A stretch of 64,000 bases of DNA from NCBI GenBank assembly GCA_017937025.1, contig JAGBEJ010000002.1, positions 248,001 through 312,000 of the forward strand, in the 5' to 3' direction. The stretch's first letter is position 1. Each line of letters opens with the position of its first letter. Under the pieces are notes generated by a model, which saw only the letters and a program-made list of their open reading frames with translations, was not told the origin of the DNA and searched no databases. Shown here one piece after another: positions 52,099 to 61,087 of the stretch. Origin of the DNA: Paludibacteraceae bacterium. GTDB taxonomy: Bacteria > Bacteroidota > Bacteroidia > Bacteroidales > Paludibacteraceae. The translations under genes were made by a program, and so were the position numbers.

Positions 52099-53403
52099 AT
52101 GATCTGGAACAAAGAAGTGGAGTGCATGAGCCGTGAGCAAATGCGCGACCTGCAAAGCAAAAGACTAAGGGAGATCTCTAAATACGTGTATGAGAACACG
52201 CCTTTCTACAAGAGGAAATTCGACGAGCTGGGCATAACACCCGATGACATAAAGGACATCGACGACATCGTCAAGCTGCCTTTCACCAACAAGCTCGACC
52301 TCAGAGACAACTACCCTTTCGGACTCAGAGCCGTGCCAATGAGCGACATCGTCCGCATACACGCATCATCGGGAACAACAGGAAAGCCTGTCGTTGTGCT
52401 GTACACAAAGAAAGACCTTGAGACATGGCAGGAGGCCATTTCCAGAGCATTCACAGCCTACGGAGCCACAAAGGAGGACATTTTCCAGGTTTCATACGGA
52501 TACGGACTATTCACCGGCGGACTCGGAGCACACGACGGAGCGCAGCACATCGGCGCGAGCGTGATTCCTATGTCATCGGGCAACACAGAGAAGCAGGTGG
52601 CGCTGATGCACGACTTCGGCGCGACGACACTCTGCTGCACACCTTCATACGCGCTGTTCCTCGCCGAGACCATCGCCGAGAGCGGAATACCACGCGACGA
52701 GTTCAAACTCAGAATCGGAGCGTTCGGCGCAGAGCCTTGGACAGAGGCCATCCGCCGAGACATCGAGAGCAAACTGAAAATCAAGGCATACGACATCTAC
52801 GGACTGAGCGAAGTGGCTGGACCTGGTGTCGGCTACGAATGCGAGTGCCAGAACGGACCGCACCTCAACGAGGACTTCTACTACCCTGAAATCGTGGACC
52901 CAACCACAGGCAAGCAGCTGCCTGAAGGCACTGTGGGCGAACTCTGCTTCACACACCTGAACAAGGAAGGAATGCCACTGATGAGATACCGCACACACGA
53001 CCTCACAGCGCTACACTACGAGAAGTGCGCCTGCGGAAGAACACTCGTGAAGATGGACAGAATCATGGGAAGATGCGACGACATGCTCATAATCAGAGGC
53101 GTGAACGTGTTCCCAACACAGATAGAGGACGTGATAATGCAGCTCAAGGAGTTCGAGCCACACTACATACTCGTAGTGGACAGAGTGAACAACACCGACA
53201 CCAGCGAGCTGCACGTAGAGGTGAAGAAGGAATACTACTCTACCGACCCAGCTGCGCAGAAAGCCCTGATGCACAAGATAAAAGACAAGCTGAAGAGCGT
53301 CATCGGACTGGGATTCTACGTCGTTCTCGTAGAGCCTAAGGGCATCGAGCGCTCGACTGGCAAGGCCAAGAGAGTGATAGACAAGAGAAAACTCAAAGAC
53401 TAA
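52099..53403 (+). CDS. paaK: Phenylacetate-CoA ligase
   Basis: This 434-residue adenylate-forming enzyme has the PaaK marks: ISKYVYENTPFYKRKF near the start, the AMP-binding loop HASSGTTGKPVVV (about residues 92-104), YDIYGLSEVAGPGVGYEC and the C-terminal GRCDDMLIIRGVNVFPTQIE. It forms aryl-CoA from arylacetates and ATP. With iorA-iorB behind it, the likely role is interconversion of arylacetyl-CoA and aryl-pyruvates, that is, making aromatic amino acids from arylacetates or the reverse. iorA starts 28 nt downstream. Confidence 0.95.
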   Translation: MIWNKEVECMSREQMRDLQSKRLREISKYVYENTPFYKRKFDELGITPDDIKDIDDIVKLPFTNKLDLRDNYPFGLRAVPMSDIVRIHASSGTTGKPVVVLYTKKDLETWQEAISRAFTAYGATKEDIFQVSYGYGLFTGGLGAHDGAQHIGASVIPMSSGNTEKQVALMHDFGATTLCCTPSYALFLAETIAESGIPRDEFKLRIGAFGAEPWTEAIRRDIESKLKIKAYDIYGLSEVAGPGVGYECECQNGPHLNEDFYYPEIVDPTTGKQLPEGTVGELCFTHLNKEGMPLMRYRTHDLTALHYEKCACGRTLVKMDRIMGRCDDMLIIRGVNVFPTQIEDVIMQLKEFEPHYILVVDRVNNTDTSELHVEVKKEYYSTDPAAQKALMHKIKDKLKSVIGLGFYVVLVEPKGIERSTGKAKRVIDKRKLKD

Positions 53404-53431
53404 CCATAAAGCATACACTATATTTAAGGAC

Positions 53432-55042
53432 ATGAAGAAACTTCTATTAGGAGACGAAGCCATAGCCCAAGGTGCTCTTGACGCAGGACTGAGCGGCGTT
53501 TACGCTTATCCTGGTACTCCATCAACCGAGATTACTGAATACATACAGGCATCTCCGCTCGCCAAGGAGCGCGGCGTGCACAGCCGTTGGTCAACCAACG
53601 AGAAAACCGCCATGGAGGCCGCACTGGGAATGTCATTCATGGGCAAGCGAGCATTAGTCTGCATGAAGCACGTCGGAATGAACGTCTGCGCCGATCCGTT
53701 TGTCAACTCCGGCATGACGGGAGTGAACGGCGGAGTTGTCGTACTCGCAGCCGACGACCCTTCAATGCACTCTTCGCAAGACGAGCAGGACAGCCGCTTC
53801 TACGGCAAATTCGCCCTGATACCAACTTTCGAGCCAAGCTCACAGCAGGAAGCCTACGACATGATGGCTGCCGCGTTCGACTACTCTGAGCAGCAGAAAC
53901 TGCCTGTGCTGATGCGCGTGACAACACGCATGGCGCACTCAAGAGCCGTAGTCGAGGTCAAGAACGAGGCACGCAAGCAGAACGACATGAACTACAACGC
54001 CGTTGCCGCCAACTGGGTGCTGCTGCCAGCCAACGCACGCAAGCGCAACGACATAGTCACAGCGCAGCAGGCGACACTCGAGGAGAACGCAGCCAACTCG
54101 GCATACAATAAATATATAGAAGGCAAGGACAAAAAGATGGGAATCATCGCCAGCGGAATAGCATTCAACTATGTGAACGAGTGCTTCCCTGCCGGATGCC
54201 CTTTCCCTGTGCTGAAGATTTCGCAGTATCCGCTGCCTAAGAAGCTCGTGCGCCGCATGTGCGACGAGTGCGACAGCGTGATGGTCGTGGAGGAAGGACA
54301 GCCATTCATCGAGGAGATGCTCCGTGGCGTAATGCCAGGCAACGCCGAAATCAAGGGCCGTCTGACAGGCGAGCTGCCACGCACAGGCGAGCTCACTCCG
54401 GACATCGTGAAGAAGGCGCTCGGCATGGAGACTGGCCAGAACTTCTCTTCATGCGAGGATGTGGCGCCACGTCCACCTGCGCTCTGCCAGGGATGCGGAC
54501 ACCGCGACGTTTACACAGCGCTCAACGAGGTGCTCAAGGAATATGAGAATCCACGCGTGTTCGGCGACATAGGCTGCTACACACTCGGATTCCTGCCTCC
54601 ATACCGCGCAATACACTCATGCGTGGACATGGGAGCCAGCATAACAATGGCGAAAGGCGCTGCCGATGCAGGTCAGTGGCCTGCGGTTGCCGTCATAGGC
54701 GACTCGACATTCACACACAGCGGCATGACCGGTCTGCTGGACGCCGTGAACGAGAACGCCAACATCACAGTGATAATAAGCGACAACCTGACTACTGCCA
54801 TGACTGGCGGACAGGACTCTGCAGGAACAAACAAGTTCGAGGCTATATGCCGCGGACTGGGCGTTGCCGAAGAGCACCTGCACGTGGTGACACCGCTGCC
54901 TAAGAACATGCCTGAAATCACACGCATCATACGCGAGGAAATCAACTACAAAGGCACGTCAGTGATAATACCACGCCGCGAGTGCATACAGACACTGCAA
55001 AGACATCTGAAGGAACAGAAAAAAGCACAGGAGAAGAAATAA
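53432..55042 (+). CDS. iorA: Indolepyruvate ferredoxin oxidoreductase, alpha subunit
   Basis: This 536-residue TPP enzyme has the pyrimidine-binding half (GVYAYPGTPSTEITEYI, TNEKTAMEAALG), the middle domain and the pyrophosphate half (CQGCGHRDVYTALNE, GDIGCYTLG, IGDSTFTHSGMTGLLD, ISDN). It decarboxylates indolepyruvate and other aryl-pyruvates to acyl-CoA with reduction of ferredoxin, or runs backward. Archaeal IorA ends in two 4Fe-4S motifs; this protein ends at RHLKEQKKAQEKK without them, so electrons must leave by another route. iorB starts 1 nt after the stop. Confidence 0.93.
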   Translation: MKKLLLGDEAIAQGALDAGLSGVYAYPGTPSTEITEYIQASPLAKERGVHSRWSTNEKTAMEAALGMSFMGKRALVCMKHVGMNVCADPFVNSGMTGVNGGVVVLAADDPSMHSSQDEQDSRFYGKFALIPTFEPSSQQEAYDMMAAAFDYSEQQKLPVLMRVTTRMAHSRAVVEVKNEARKQNDMNYNAVAANWVLLPANARKRNDIVTAQQATLEENAANSAYNKYIEGKDKKMGIIASGIAFNYVNECFPAGCPFPVLKISQYPLPKKLVRRMCDECDSVMVVEEGQPFIEEMLRGVMPGNAEIKGRLTGELPRTGELTPDIVKKALGMETGQNFSSCEDVAPRPPALCQGCGHRDVYTALNEVLKEYENPRVFGDIGCYTLGFLPPYRAIHSCVDMGASITMAKGAADAGQWPAVAVIGDSTFTHSGMTGLLDAVNENANITVIISDNLTTAMTGGQDSAGTNKFEAICRGLGVAEEHLHVVTPLPKNMPEITRIIREEINYKGTSVIIPRRECIQTLQRHLKEQKKAQEKK

Positions 55043-55043
55043 C

Positions 55044-55616
55044 ATGAAAACAGACATCATACTCTGCGGTGTGGGAGGACAAGGAATCCTCTCAATCGCG
55101 ACCATCATAGGCGAGGCTGCCATGAACGAGAATCTGTACATCAAGCAGGCCGAGGTGCACGGCATGAGCCAGCGTGGCGGCGACGTGCAGTCCAACCTGC
55201 GCATCTCGTCGGAGCCGATAAACAGCGACCTCATCGCACTGGGCGGTGCTGATGTGATAATAAGCATGGAGCCGATGGAGGCGCTGCGCTACCTGCCTTA
55301 CCTGAACAAGGAAGGATGGATAATAACATCGAGCGCGCCGTTCGTAAACATACCGAACTACCCTGAGCTGGACACCATAATGGCTGACCTGAACAAGATG
55401 CCTAACGTGATAATCGTGGACATCGAGCAGCTGGCGAAGGACAACGGCGTGAACCGCTCTGCCAACGTGATACTGCTGGGTGCGGCACAGAAAGCGCTCG
55501 GCATAGAGTACGACAAGCTGGAGGACGCAATCCGCCGCGTGTTCGGACGCAAGGGCGACGCCGTGGTGGAAGCCAATATCAAGGCTCTGGCTCTCGGACG
55601 AGCAGCACAGAAATAA
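55044..55616 (+). CDS. iorB: Indolepyruvate ferredoxin oxidoreductase, beta subunit
   Basis: This 190-residue protein has the gamma-type 2-oxoacid oxidoreductase fold: ILCGVGGQGILSIATIIGEA at the start, VHGMSQRGGDVQSNLRI and LLGAAQKALGI. It completes the IorAB enzyme and contacts CoA. It overlaps neither neighbour but follows iorA by 1 nt, so translation is coupled. A terminator lies 17 nt after the stop codon. Confidence 0.94.
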   Translation: MKTDIILCGVGGQGILSIATIIGEAAMNENLYIKQAEVHGMSQRGGDVQSNLRISSEPINSDLIALGGADVIISMEPMEALRYLPYLNKEGWIITSSAPFVNIPNYPELDTIMADLNKMPNVIIVDIEQLAKDNGVNRSANVILLGAAQKALGIEYDKLEDAIRRVFGRKGDAVVEANIKALALGRAAQK

Positions 55617-55633
55617 AGAAAACAGACATAAAA

Positions 55634-55673
55634 AATAAAAAACGCTTTGATGAAAATCAAGGCGTTTTTTTGT
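55634..55673 (+). terminator. Terminator of paaK-iorAB (first copy of a 40-bp repeat)
   Basis: AACGCTTTGA and TCAAGGCGTT form the stem around TGAAAA, with a T-run after it. The 40 bases are identical to 56260-56299. Confidence 0.9.
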
Positions 55674-55743
55674 ATTGCACATATTGCACAAATGGCAATT
55701 AACCATAACTTTACGACTGCAAAAAAAATAAAATTTATCATAT

Positions 55744-56250
55744 ATGGAAGATTTTTATCAAAAAAATATTGCCCAAGAGCAATACAATTGTGGTAATAGC
55801 TATTACAATGGCGAGGGTGTAGAGCAGTCGTACACTGAGGCTGTGAAATGGTGGAGAATAGCAGCGGAGCAAGGAATTGTCCAAGCGCAATACAAATTGG
55901 GTTACTGTTACGAAAAAGGCGAGGGTGTGGAGCAATCATACACAGAGGCTGCGAAATGGTACAGAAAAGCAGCGGAGCAAGGACATGCCGATGCGCAATG
56001 GAATCTGGGCAACGGCTACTACAACGGCGAAGGCGTGGAGCAGTCGTACACAGAGGCGGCGAGATGGTACAGGAAAGCAGCGGAGCAAGGACATGCCGAT
56101 GCGCAAAACAACTTGGGCGTCTGCTACTATAATGGCAATGGCGTGGAGCAATCGTACACAGAGGCGGCGAGATGGTACAGAAAAGCAGCGGAGCAAGGAC
56201 ATGCCGTGGCGAGAAACAATCTAAGAATCCTGCAACAAATAGGATATTGA
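55744..56250 (+). CDS. Sel1-repeat protein
   Basis: This 168-residue protein is nearly all Sel1-like repeats (SLR): units of 36 residues with the pattern EQSYTEAARWYRKAAEQGHADAQ cut at 55822, 55930, 56038 and 56146, plus a half unit at the start (NCGNSYYNGEGV). SLR solenoids bind partner proteins. No signal peptide is seen, so it is probably cytoplasmic, though many SLR proteins act at the envelope. Its -7 region is weak (TAACTTTA near 55705). The gene is bracketed by two identical 40-bp terminators, suggesting duplication or insertion. Confidence 0.85.
   Translation: MEDFYQKNIAQEQYNCGNSYYNGEGVEQSYTEAVKWWRIAAEQGIVQAQYKLGYCYEKGEGVEQSYTEAAKWYRKAAEQGHADAQWNLGNGYYNGEGVEQSYTEAARWYRKAAEQGHADAQNNLGVCYYNGNGVEQSYTEAARWYRKAAEQGHAVARNNLRILQQIGY
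55822..56250 (+). repeat. 108-bp tandem repeats coding for Sel1 units
   Basis: Units start at 55822, 55930, 56038 and 56146 and keep the reading frame; the second to fourth are very similar at DNA level. Confidence 0.85.
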
Positions 56251-56259
56251 TAGGTTCAT

Positions 56260-56299
56260 AATAAAAAACGCTTTGATGAAAATCAAGGCGTTTTTTTGT
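56260..56299 (+). terminator. Terminator of the Sel1 gene (second copy of the 40-bp repeat)
   Basis: It is base-for-base the same as 55634-55673, including the A- and T-runs. Confidence 0.88.
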
Positions 56300-56815
56300 T
56301 ATTCGTTTATCTGGGCGAATGGTTATTCTGGGCGAATGGTTATTCGCCCCTACAAAATGGGATGCAATTCATCGTATCCATAACACGCACAAATCTTTTT
56401 CACTCCTTGGGGGTTCTGCTTTGATGTTGATTTTATCAGGGGTTTACACCCCTGCCTATGGGCATTCCGTCCCTACGGGACTACCGCAGCTGCATCAATT
56501 AAATCAACCCTGAAGGGGTGAAAACAACACAGACACGGGTGTAAGCCCGTGACAAAACGCGACAATAATGATGAATCCCGAAGGGATGACACAAAACACT
56601 TCGGCTGCGCTCCGTGACCAGATACTGCGTACAGACGGAGCGTGCTCCGTCTCTACAACAGACACAAAGGATAAAAAAAGGATTGACACTTCGGCTGCGC
56701 TCAATGACCGAATGCTCAACAATCGACGCTGGTTGCTGAGCGCAGCCGAAGCACAGCGACCGAGAAATGCCAACGCTCAATAAACTACACTATAACAAAA
56801 GTGCGGAAAAACCAC
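56300..56815. repeat. Repeat-rich non-coding region
   Basis: No supported gene. It holds a 17-bp direct repeat CTGGGCGAATGGTTATT (56311-56327 and 56328-56344), several short palindromes of the kinds GGGGTTTACACCCC, CCCTACGGGAC, CACGGGTGTAAGCCCGTG and CCCGAAGGGATG, and three copies of TTCGGCTGCGCT or its reverse (56600, 56690, 56737). Such GC-rich intergenic palindromes occur in many copies in Bacteroidales genomes and resemble REP elements. Confidence 0.65.
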
Positions 56816-56823
56816 TACCTTTG
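56816..56823 (+). promoter_or_regulatory. -7 element of the aminotransferase gene
   Basis: TACCTTTG followed by CACG matches TAnnTTTG, 24 nt before the ATG at 56848, and excludes the upstream in-frame start. Confidence 0.7.
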
Positions 56824-56847
56824 CACGCGTTTAAACATACAATAAAA

Positions 56848-58161
56848 ATGAGAGAAACCCCTATAAACAAAGAGTTGATAGACGGACTGATAAGCAAGTT
56901 CGGCATTCAGGACTTCGCCAAGGCCACAATCCGCGAGGTGAAGCAAGTGGCGGCGTTCGCCGAGAAAGAGTCCGGCGTGGAATTCATAAAAATGGAAATG
57001 GGCATACCGGGACTGCCAGCATCGCAGGTGGGCGTGGACGCTCAGATTAAGGCGCTACAGGACGGCATAGCGCACTCCTACCCCGACATACAGGGACAGC
57101 CAGCGCTCAAACAAGCGGCTTCGGACTTCGTGAAGGCGTTCATCGACATCGACATAAAGCCTGAAGGATGCGTGCCAGTGAGCGGAAGCATGCAAGGCAC
57201 ATTCGCATCGTTCCTCACCTGCTCGCAGTGCAAGAAGGAGCGCGACACCGTGCTGTTCATCGACCCGGGATTCCCTGTGCAGAAGATGCAGCTTGACGTG
57301 CTGGGGCTGAAGTACGAGACCTTCGACGTTTACGACTACCGCGGCGCGAAGCTCGGCGACAAGATAGAAAGCTACCTGAAGAACGGAAACATCTGCGCCA
57401 TCGTTTACAGCAACCCTAACAACCCTTCATGGATATGCCTAAACGAGGACGAGCTGAAGACCATAGGCGAGCTGGCGACAAAGTACGACGCCATCGTCAT
57501 GGAGGACCTGGCTTACTTCGCCATGGACTTCCGCAAGGACCTGAGCACGCCTTACAAAGCACCGTTCCAAGCCACAGTGGCACGATACACCGACAACTAC
57601 ATGCTGCTCATAAGCGGCAGCAAGGCGTTCAGCTACGCCGGCGAGCGTATCGGAGTCGTGTGCATAAGCGACAAGCTGTTCCACCGCCACTTCGACGACC
57701 TGGCCGCACGCTACCAGGGCCTGCCTTTCGGACTGGTGTTCTCCACCAGAATGCTCTACGCCCTGAGCTCCGGCACAAGCCACAGCGCGCAGTTCGCTTT
57801 GGCAGCCATGCTCAAGTCCGCCGCCGAGGGCAAATACGACTTCCGCAAGGACATAAAAGTCTATGCCGACAGAGCGCACAAACTGAAGGAGATATTCTGC
57901 AAGCACGGTTTCCACATCGTCTATGACAAGGACCTCGACGAGCCTATCGCCGACGGATTCTACTTCACCATAGGCTACAAAGGCATGACCAGCGGCGAGC
58001 TCGCCCACGAACTGATGTACTACGGCGTGTCAGCCATCTGCCTCGTCACCACAGGCAGCCATCAGGAAGGCCTGCGTGTCTGCACATCGTTCATCGAGGA
58101 CCACCAGTACGCACAGCTGGACGAGCGCATGGCGATATTCGAGGAGAACAACAAGAAGTAA
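56848..58161 (+). CDS. Class I/II PLP-dependent aminotransferase
   Basis: This 437-residue enzyme has the fold-type I pattern: GIPGLPASQVGVDAQ, SYPDIQGQPALKQAASDF, GSMQGTFASFLT (phosphate contact), VYSNPNNPSWICLNEDE, MEDLAYFAMDF and the PLP lysine in ISGSKAFSYAGERIGVV. It transfers an amino group between an amino acid and a 2-oxoacid in the cytoplasm; substrate unknown, aromatic or aspartate-type being most common in this branch. The start at 56848 follows its promoter. A terminator ends it at 58183. Confidence 0.9.
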   Translation: MRETPINKELIDGLISKFGIQDFAKATIREVKQVAAFAEKESGVEFIKMEMGIPGLPASQVGVDAQIKALQDGIAHSYPDIQGQPALKQAASDFVKAFIDIDIKPEGCVPVSGSMQGTFASFLTCSQCKKERDTVLFIDPGFPVQKMQLDVLGLKYETFDVYDYRGAKLGDKIESYLKNGNICAIVYSNPNNPSWICLNEDELKTIGELATKYDAIVMEDLAYFAMDFRKDLSTPYKAPFQATVARYTDNYMLLISGSKAFSYAGERIGVVCISDKLFHRHFDDLAARYQGLPFGLVFSTRMLYALSSGTSHSAQFALAAMLKSAAEGKYDFRKDIKVYADRAHKLKEIFCKHGFHIVYDKDLDEPIADGFYFTIGYKGMTSGELAHELMYYGVSAICLVTTGSHQEGLRVCTSFIEDHQYAQLDERMAIFEENNKK

Positions 58162-58182
58162 CCCAAGCGGCATATAAACAAG

Positions 58183-58218
58183 AAACGGAGTCTCAGAAAC
58201 GAGATTCCGTTTTTTTTT
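58183..58218 (+). terminator. Terminator of the aminotransferase gene
   Basis: AAACGGAGTCTC and GAGATTCCGTTT pair with one mismatch around a 6-nt loop, followed by eight or more T. Confidence 0.88.
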
Positions 58219-58221
58219 GCG

Positions 58222-58263
58222 AAAAAGCAGCCTCCCCGCTCATGACCAACACGGAAAGGCTGC
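58222..58263 (-). terminator. Terminator of asnB
   Basis: On the minus strand GCAGCCT and AGGCTGC (58257-58263 and 58227-58233) form the stem with a 23-nt loop, followed by TTTTT. It lies 29 nt after the asnB stop. Confidence 0.7.
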
Positions 58264-58291
58264 AACCTAATATAACAAAACAGATGTTTTC

Positions 58292-59956
58292 TTAATAGGC
58301 TTGATTGTGAACGCCCTTGACGGCTCTGCCGCTCGGCTCGTTGAGGTTCTTGAACGCCTCGTCCCACTCCAGGGCGACGGCTGTGGAGCACGCCACGCTT
58401 GCCTCGCTCGGCACACAGCGCGCAGCCGAGTCGCTTGGGAAATGCTCGGCGAATATGCTGCGGTAATAATACTCCTCCTTGTTTCTCGGCGTGTTGATAG
58501 GGAAACGCTCGGCGGCATGAGCCATCTGCTCGTCGCTGACGGCGCTCTCCGTCATGGCTTTCAGCGTGTCGATCCACGAGTAGCCCACTCCGTCGCTGAA
58601 CTGCTCCTTCTGTCGCCAAGCCACAGCCTCGGGCAGCATGTCGGCGAACGCCTCACGGACGATGCGCTTCTCGATGGTGTCGCCCGGACACATCTTGGCT
58701 GACGGGTTGGTGCGCATAGCCACGTCGATGAACTCCTTGTCGAGGAAAGGCACACGCCCCTCGACGCCCCACGCCGAAAGGCTCTTGTTGGCTCTGAGGC
58801 AGTCGTAGAGGTGCAGCTTGCCAATCTTGCGGACGGTCTCTTCGTGGAACGCCCTTGCGTCCGGCGCCTTGTGGAAGTACAGGTAGCCGCCGAAAATCTC
58901 GTCAGCGCCCTCGCCGCTCAGCACCATCTTTATGCCCATCGACTTGATGACACGCGCCAGCAAGTACATCGGCGTAGAGGCACGCACAGTCGTAACATCG
59001 TATGTCTCAATAAAATATATCACATCACGGATAGCGTCTAATCCTTCCTGCACAGTGTAGTTTATCTCGTGGTGCACCGTGCCGATGTGGTCAGCCACGA
59101 GTTTCGCCTTGGCGAGGTCGGGAGCGCCCTTCAGTCCTACGGCGAACGAGTGCAGGCGTGGCCAGTAGGCTTTTGTCTTGCTGTCGTCCTCGATACGCAT
59201 CTCGCTGTACTTCTCGGCTATGGCGGAGATGACCGACGAGTCCAGACCGCCCGAGAGCAGCACACCGTAAGGCACGTCGGACATGAGCTGGCGCTTGACG
59301 GCGTCCTCCAGAGCGTCATGCACAGCCGAGACGCTGGCGCCGTTGTCCTTCACGGCGTCGTAGTCCATCCAGTCGCGCTTGTAGTAGCGCTTCATACCAG
59401 GGTCCTTGCTCCAGTAGTAATGTCCGGGCAGGAAAGGCTCGTAGCGTTCGCACTGCCCTTCCAGCGACTTGAGTTCCGATGCCACATAGACCGTTCCGTC
59501 GGCGTCGTAGCCTATATACAAAGGTATCACGCCGATAGGGTCGCGGGCTATGAGAAACTCGTCGCGGTCCTCGTCGTAAAGCACGAAGGCGAAGATGCCG
59601 TTCAGCTGTTCGAGGAAGTCCACGCCGTATTTATGGTAAAGCGCAAGAATGACCTCGCAGTCGCTCTTGGTGCGGAATTCATAGTCGCCGGCGAAACGTC
59701 GTCTTATCTCCTGATGATTGTAAATCTCGCCATTGACAGCCAGCACATGCTTGGCAGCAGTCGAGAACAGCGGCTGTCCGCCCGACTCTGGGTCAACTAT
59801 GCTCAGACGCTCATGCGCCAGAATAGCCGAACCGCCGACATAGATGCCGCTCCAGTCCGGACCGCGGTGGCGGATTTTCTGACTCATACGCAAGGCTTTC
59901 TTTCTGAGCTCAGGCGTATTTTGCTTGATGTTAAGGATAGAAACAATTCCACACAT
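58292..59956 (-). CDS. asnB: Asparagine synthase B (glutamine-hydrolysing)
   Basis: This 554-residue enzyme makes asparagine from aspartate, glutamine and ATP. Its N-terminal glutaminase has the catalytic Cys2 (MCGIVSI), RHRGPDWSG and AVNGEIYNH; the synthetase domain has the PP-loop LLSGGLDSSVIS (about residues 232-243) and VLSGEGADEIFGGY. Length equals E. coli AsnB. A promoter lies at 60068 (minus), and the 110-nt leader has a 7-bp inverted repeat AAACGGA/TCCGTTT (about 59993-60044), possibly regulatory. It sits among nitrogen and lysine-pathway genes. Confidence 0.96.
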   Translation of the reverse strand: MCGIVSILNIKQNTPELRKKALRMSQKIRHRGPDWSGIYVGGSAILAHERLSIVDPESGGQPLFSTAAKHVLAVNGEIYNHQEIRRRFAGDYEFRTKSDCEVILALYHKYGVDFLEQLNGIFAFVLYDEDRDEFLIARDPIGVIPLYIGYDADGTVYVASELKSLEGQCERYEPFLPGHYYWSKDPGMKRYYKRDWMDYDAVKDNGASVSAVHDALEDAVKRQLMSDVPYGVLLSGGLDSSVISAIAEKYSEMRIEDDSKTKAYWPRLHSFAVGLKGAPDLAKAKLVADHIGTVHHEINYTVQEGLDAIRDVIYFIETYDVTTVRASTPMYLLARVIKSMGIKMVLSGEGADEIFGGYLYFHKAPDARAFHEETVRKIGKLHLYDCLRANKSLSAWGVEGRVPFLDKEFIDVAMRTNPSAKMCPGDTIEKRIVREAFADMLPEAVAWRQKEQFSDGVGYSWIDTLKAMTESAVSDEQMAHAAERFPINTPRNKEEYYYRSIFAEHFPSDSAARCVPSEASVACSTAVALEWDEAFKNLNEPSGRAVKGVHNQAY

Positions 59957-60256
59957 AATATTTTCTTTTTAATATATACAATAATATATAAGAAACGGAC
60001 ATAACATACAGACAATCATCAACTTCACAAACACATCCGTTTTCCTATCGAATTAGATTATTCGCGACAAAGATATATCATTTTTATAAATCAAAAAGCA
60101 TTTTGAAAGTATTTTCTTTGTTTTAAGACCACTTTTCTAAATATTTTGTGTTTTTGGCAACATTTTTCCCATTTTCCTTTGGTGAAATATCAAAAAGAAA
60201 TACCTTTGCACCATCAAATAGCATTTTAATACCACAAAGCATAAACACAAAACAAA
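59957..60256. promoter_or_regulatory. Divergent promoter region of asnB and dapF
   Basis: This 300-bp AT-rich gap holds the asnB -7 box (60068-60075, minus, TATCTTTG), the inverted repeat in the asnB leader, and the dapF promoter. No gene was seen. Confidence 0.7.
60178..60208 (+). promoter_or_regulatory. dapF-dapL-gltB promoter
   Basis: TTTG at 60178-60181 (-33) and TACCTTTG at 60201-60208 (-7), 19 nt apart, form a textbook Bacteroides promoter 48 nt before the dapF ATG. Confidence 0.8.
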
Positions 60257-61060
60257 ATGTCAAAGACGATTCATTTCACAAAAATGCACGGCATAGGCAA
60301 CGACTACATCTATGTGGACACTGCCCTGAATGACATTAAGGACCCGGCGGAAGCATCCAGGATATGGAGCGACCGCCACTGTGGTATCGGCGGCGACGGA
60401 CTGGTGCTGATAGGACGCGACAAGGCGGACTTCACCATGCGCATCTTCAACGCCGACGGCTCTGAAGCCAAAATGTGCGGCAACGCAAGCCGCTGCGTGG
60501 GCAAGTACCTGTACGAGAAAGGATTGACAAAAGAAACCGAAATACGTCTGCTGACGGCTTCCGGAGTAAAAACACTGAACATCAACATCAAGGACGGACG
60601 CGTGGACACCGTGACTGTGGATATGGGCACGCCAGCACTGAGCAACGAGGCGCAGTATGTGCCAAGCGACGAGCTGCCCGACGGCACTTTCGTCAGCATG
60701 GGCAATCCGCACTACGTGATGTTCGTGGACGACGCCGACAAAGCCGACGTGGAGAGCGAGGGCAAACGGCTGGAGTTCGACAAGGCATTCCCTGAACGCT
60801 GCAACATCGAGTTCGCGACAGTACGCGAGGACGGCATCAGAGTGCGCGTGTGGGAGCGAGGCAGCGGCATAACCATGGCGTGCGGAACGGGAGCGTGCGC
60901 TACGGCTGTGGCCGCCGCCAAGACCGGACGAGCCGGACGCAAGAGCCGCATAATAATGGACGGCGGAGCGCTGGATATAGAATGGAGAGAGGACGGACAC
61001 GTGATGATGACCGGCGGAGCGGCGTTCGCCTTTGAGGGAGAAATAGAATTGTCAGAATAA
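60257..61060 (+). CDS. dapF: Diaminopimelate epimerase
   Basis: This 267-residue enzyme turns LL- into meso-diaminopimelate for lysine and peptidoglycan. The two catalytic cysteines are present in MCGNASRCVG (about residues 73-82) and MACGTGACATA (about 212-222); KMHGIGNDYIYVD at the start and GGDGLVLI are typical. It is slightly shorter than the E. coli enzyme. dapL follows 27 nt downstream, the usual pairing in the aminotransferase variant of the pathway. Confidence 0.96.
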   Translation: MSKTIHFTKMHGIGNDYIYVDTALNDIKDPAEASRIWSDRHCGIGGDGLVLIGRDKADFTMRIFNADGSEAKMCGNASRCVGKYLYEKGLTKETEIRLLTASGVKTLNINIKDGRVDTVTVDMGTPALSNEAQYVPSDELPDGTFVSMGNPHYVMFVDDADKADVESEGKRLEFDKAFPERCNIEFATVREDGIRVRVWERGSGITMACGTGACATAVAAAKTGRAGRKSRIIMDGGALDIEWREDGHVMMTGGAAFAFEGEIELSE

Positions 61061-61087
61061 GCATAAACAGAAAGGAAAAACAGAATT

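Noticed and set aside
56319-56513. Small open frame in the repeat region
   Set aside because: It is made of intergenic palindromes and direct repeats, with no promoter and no family match.
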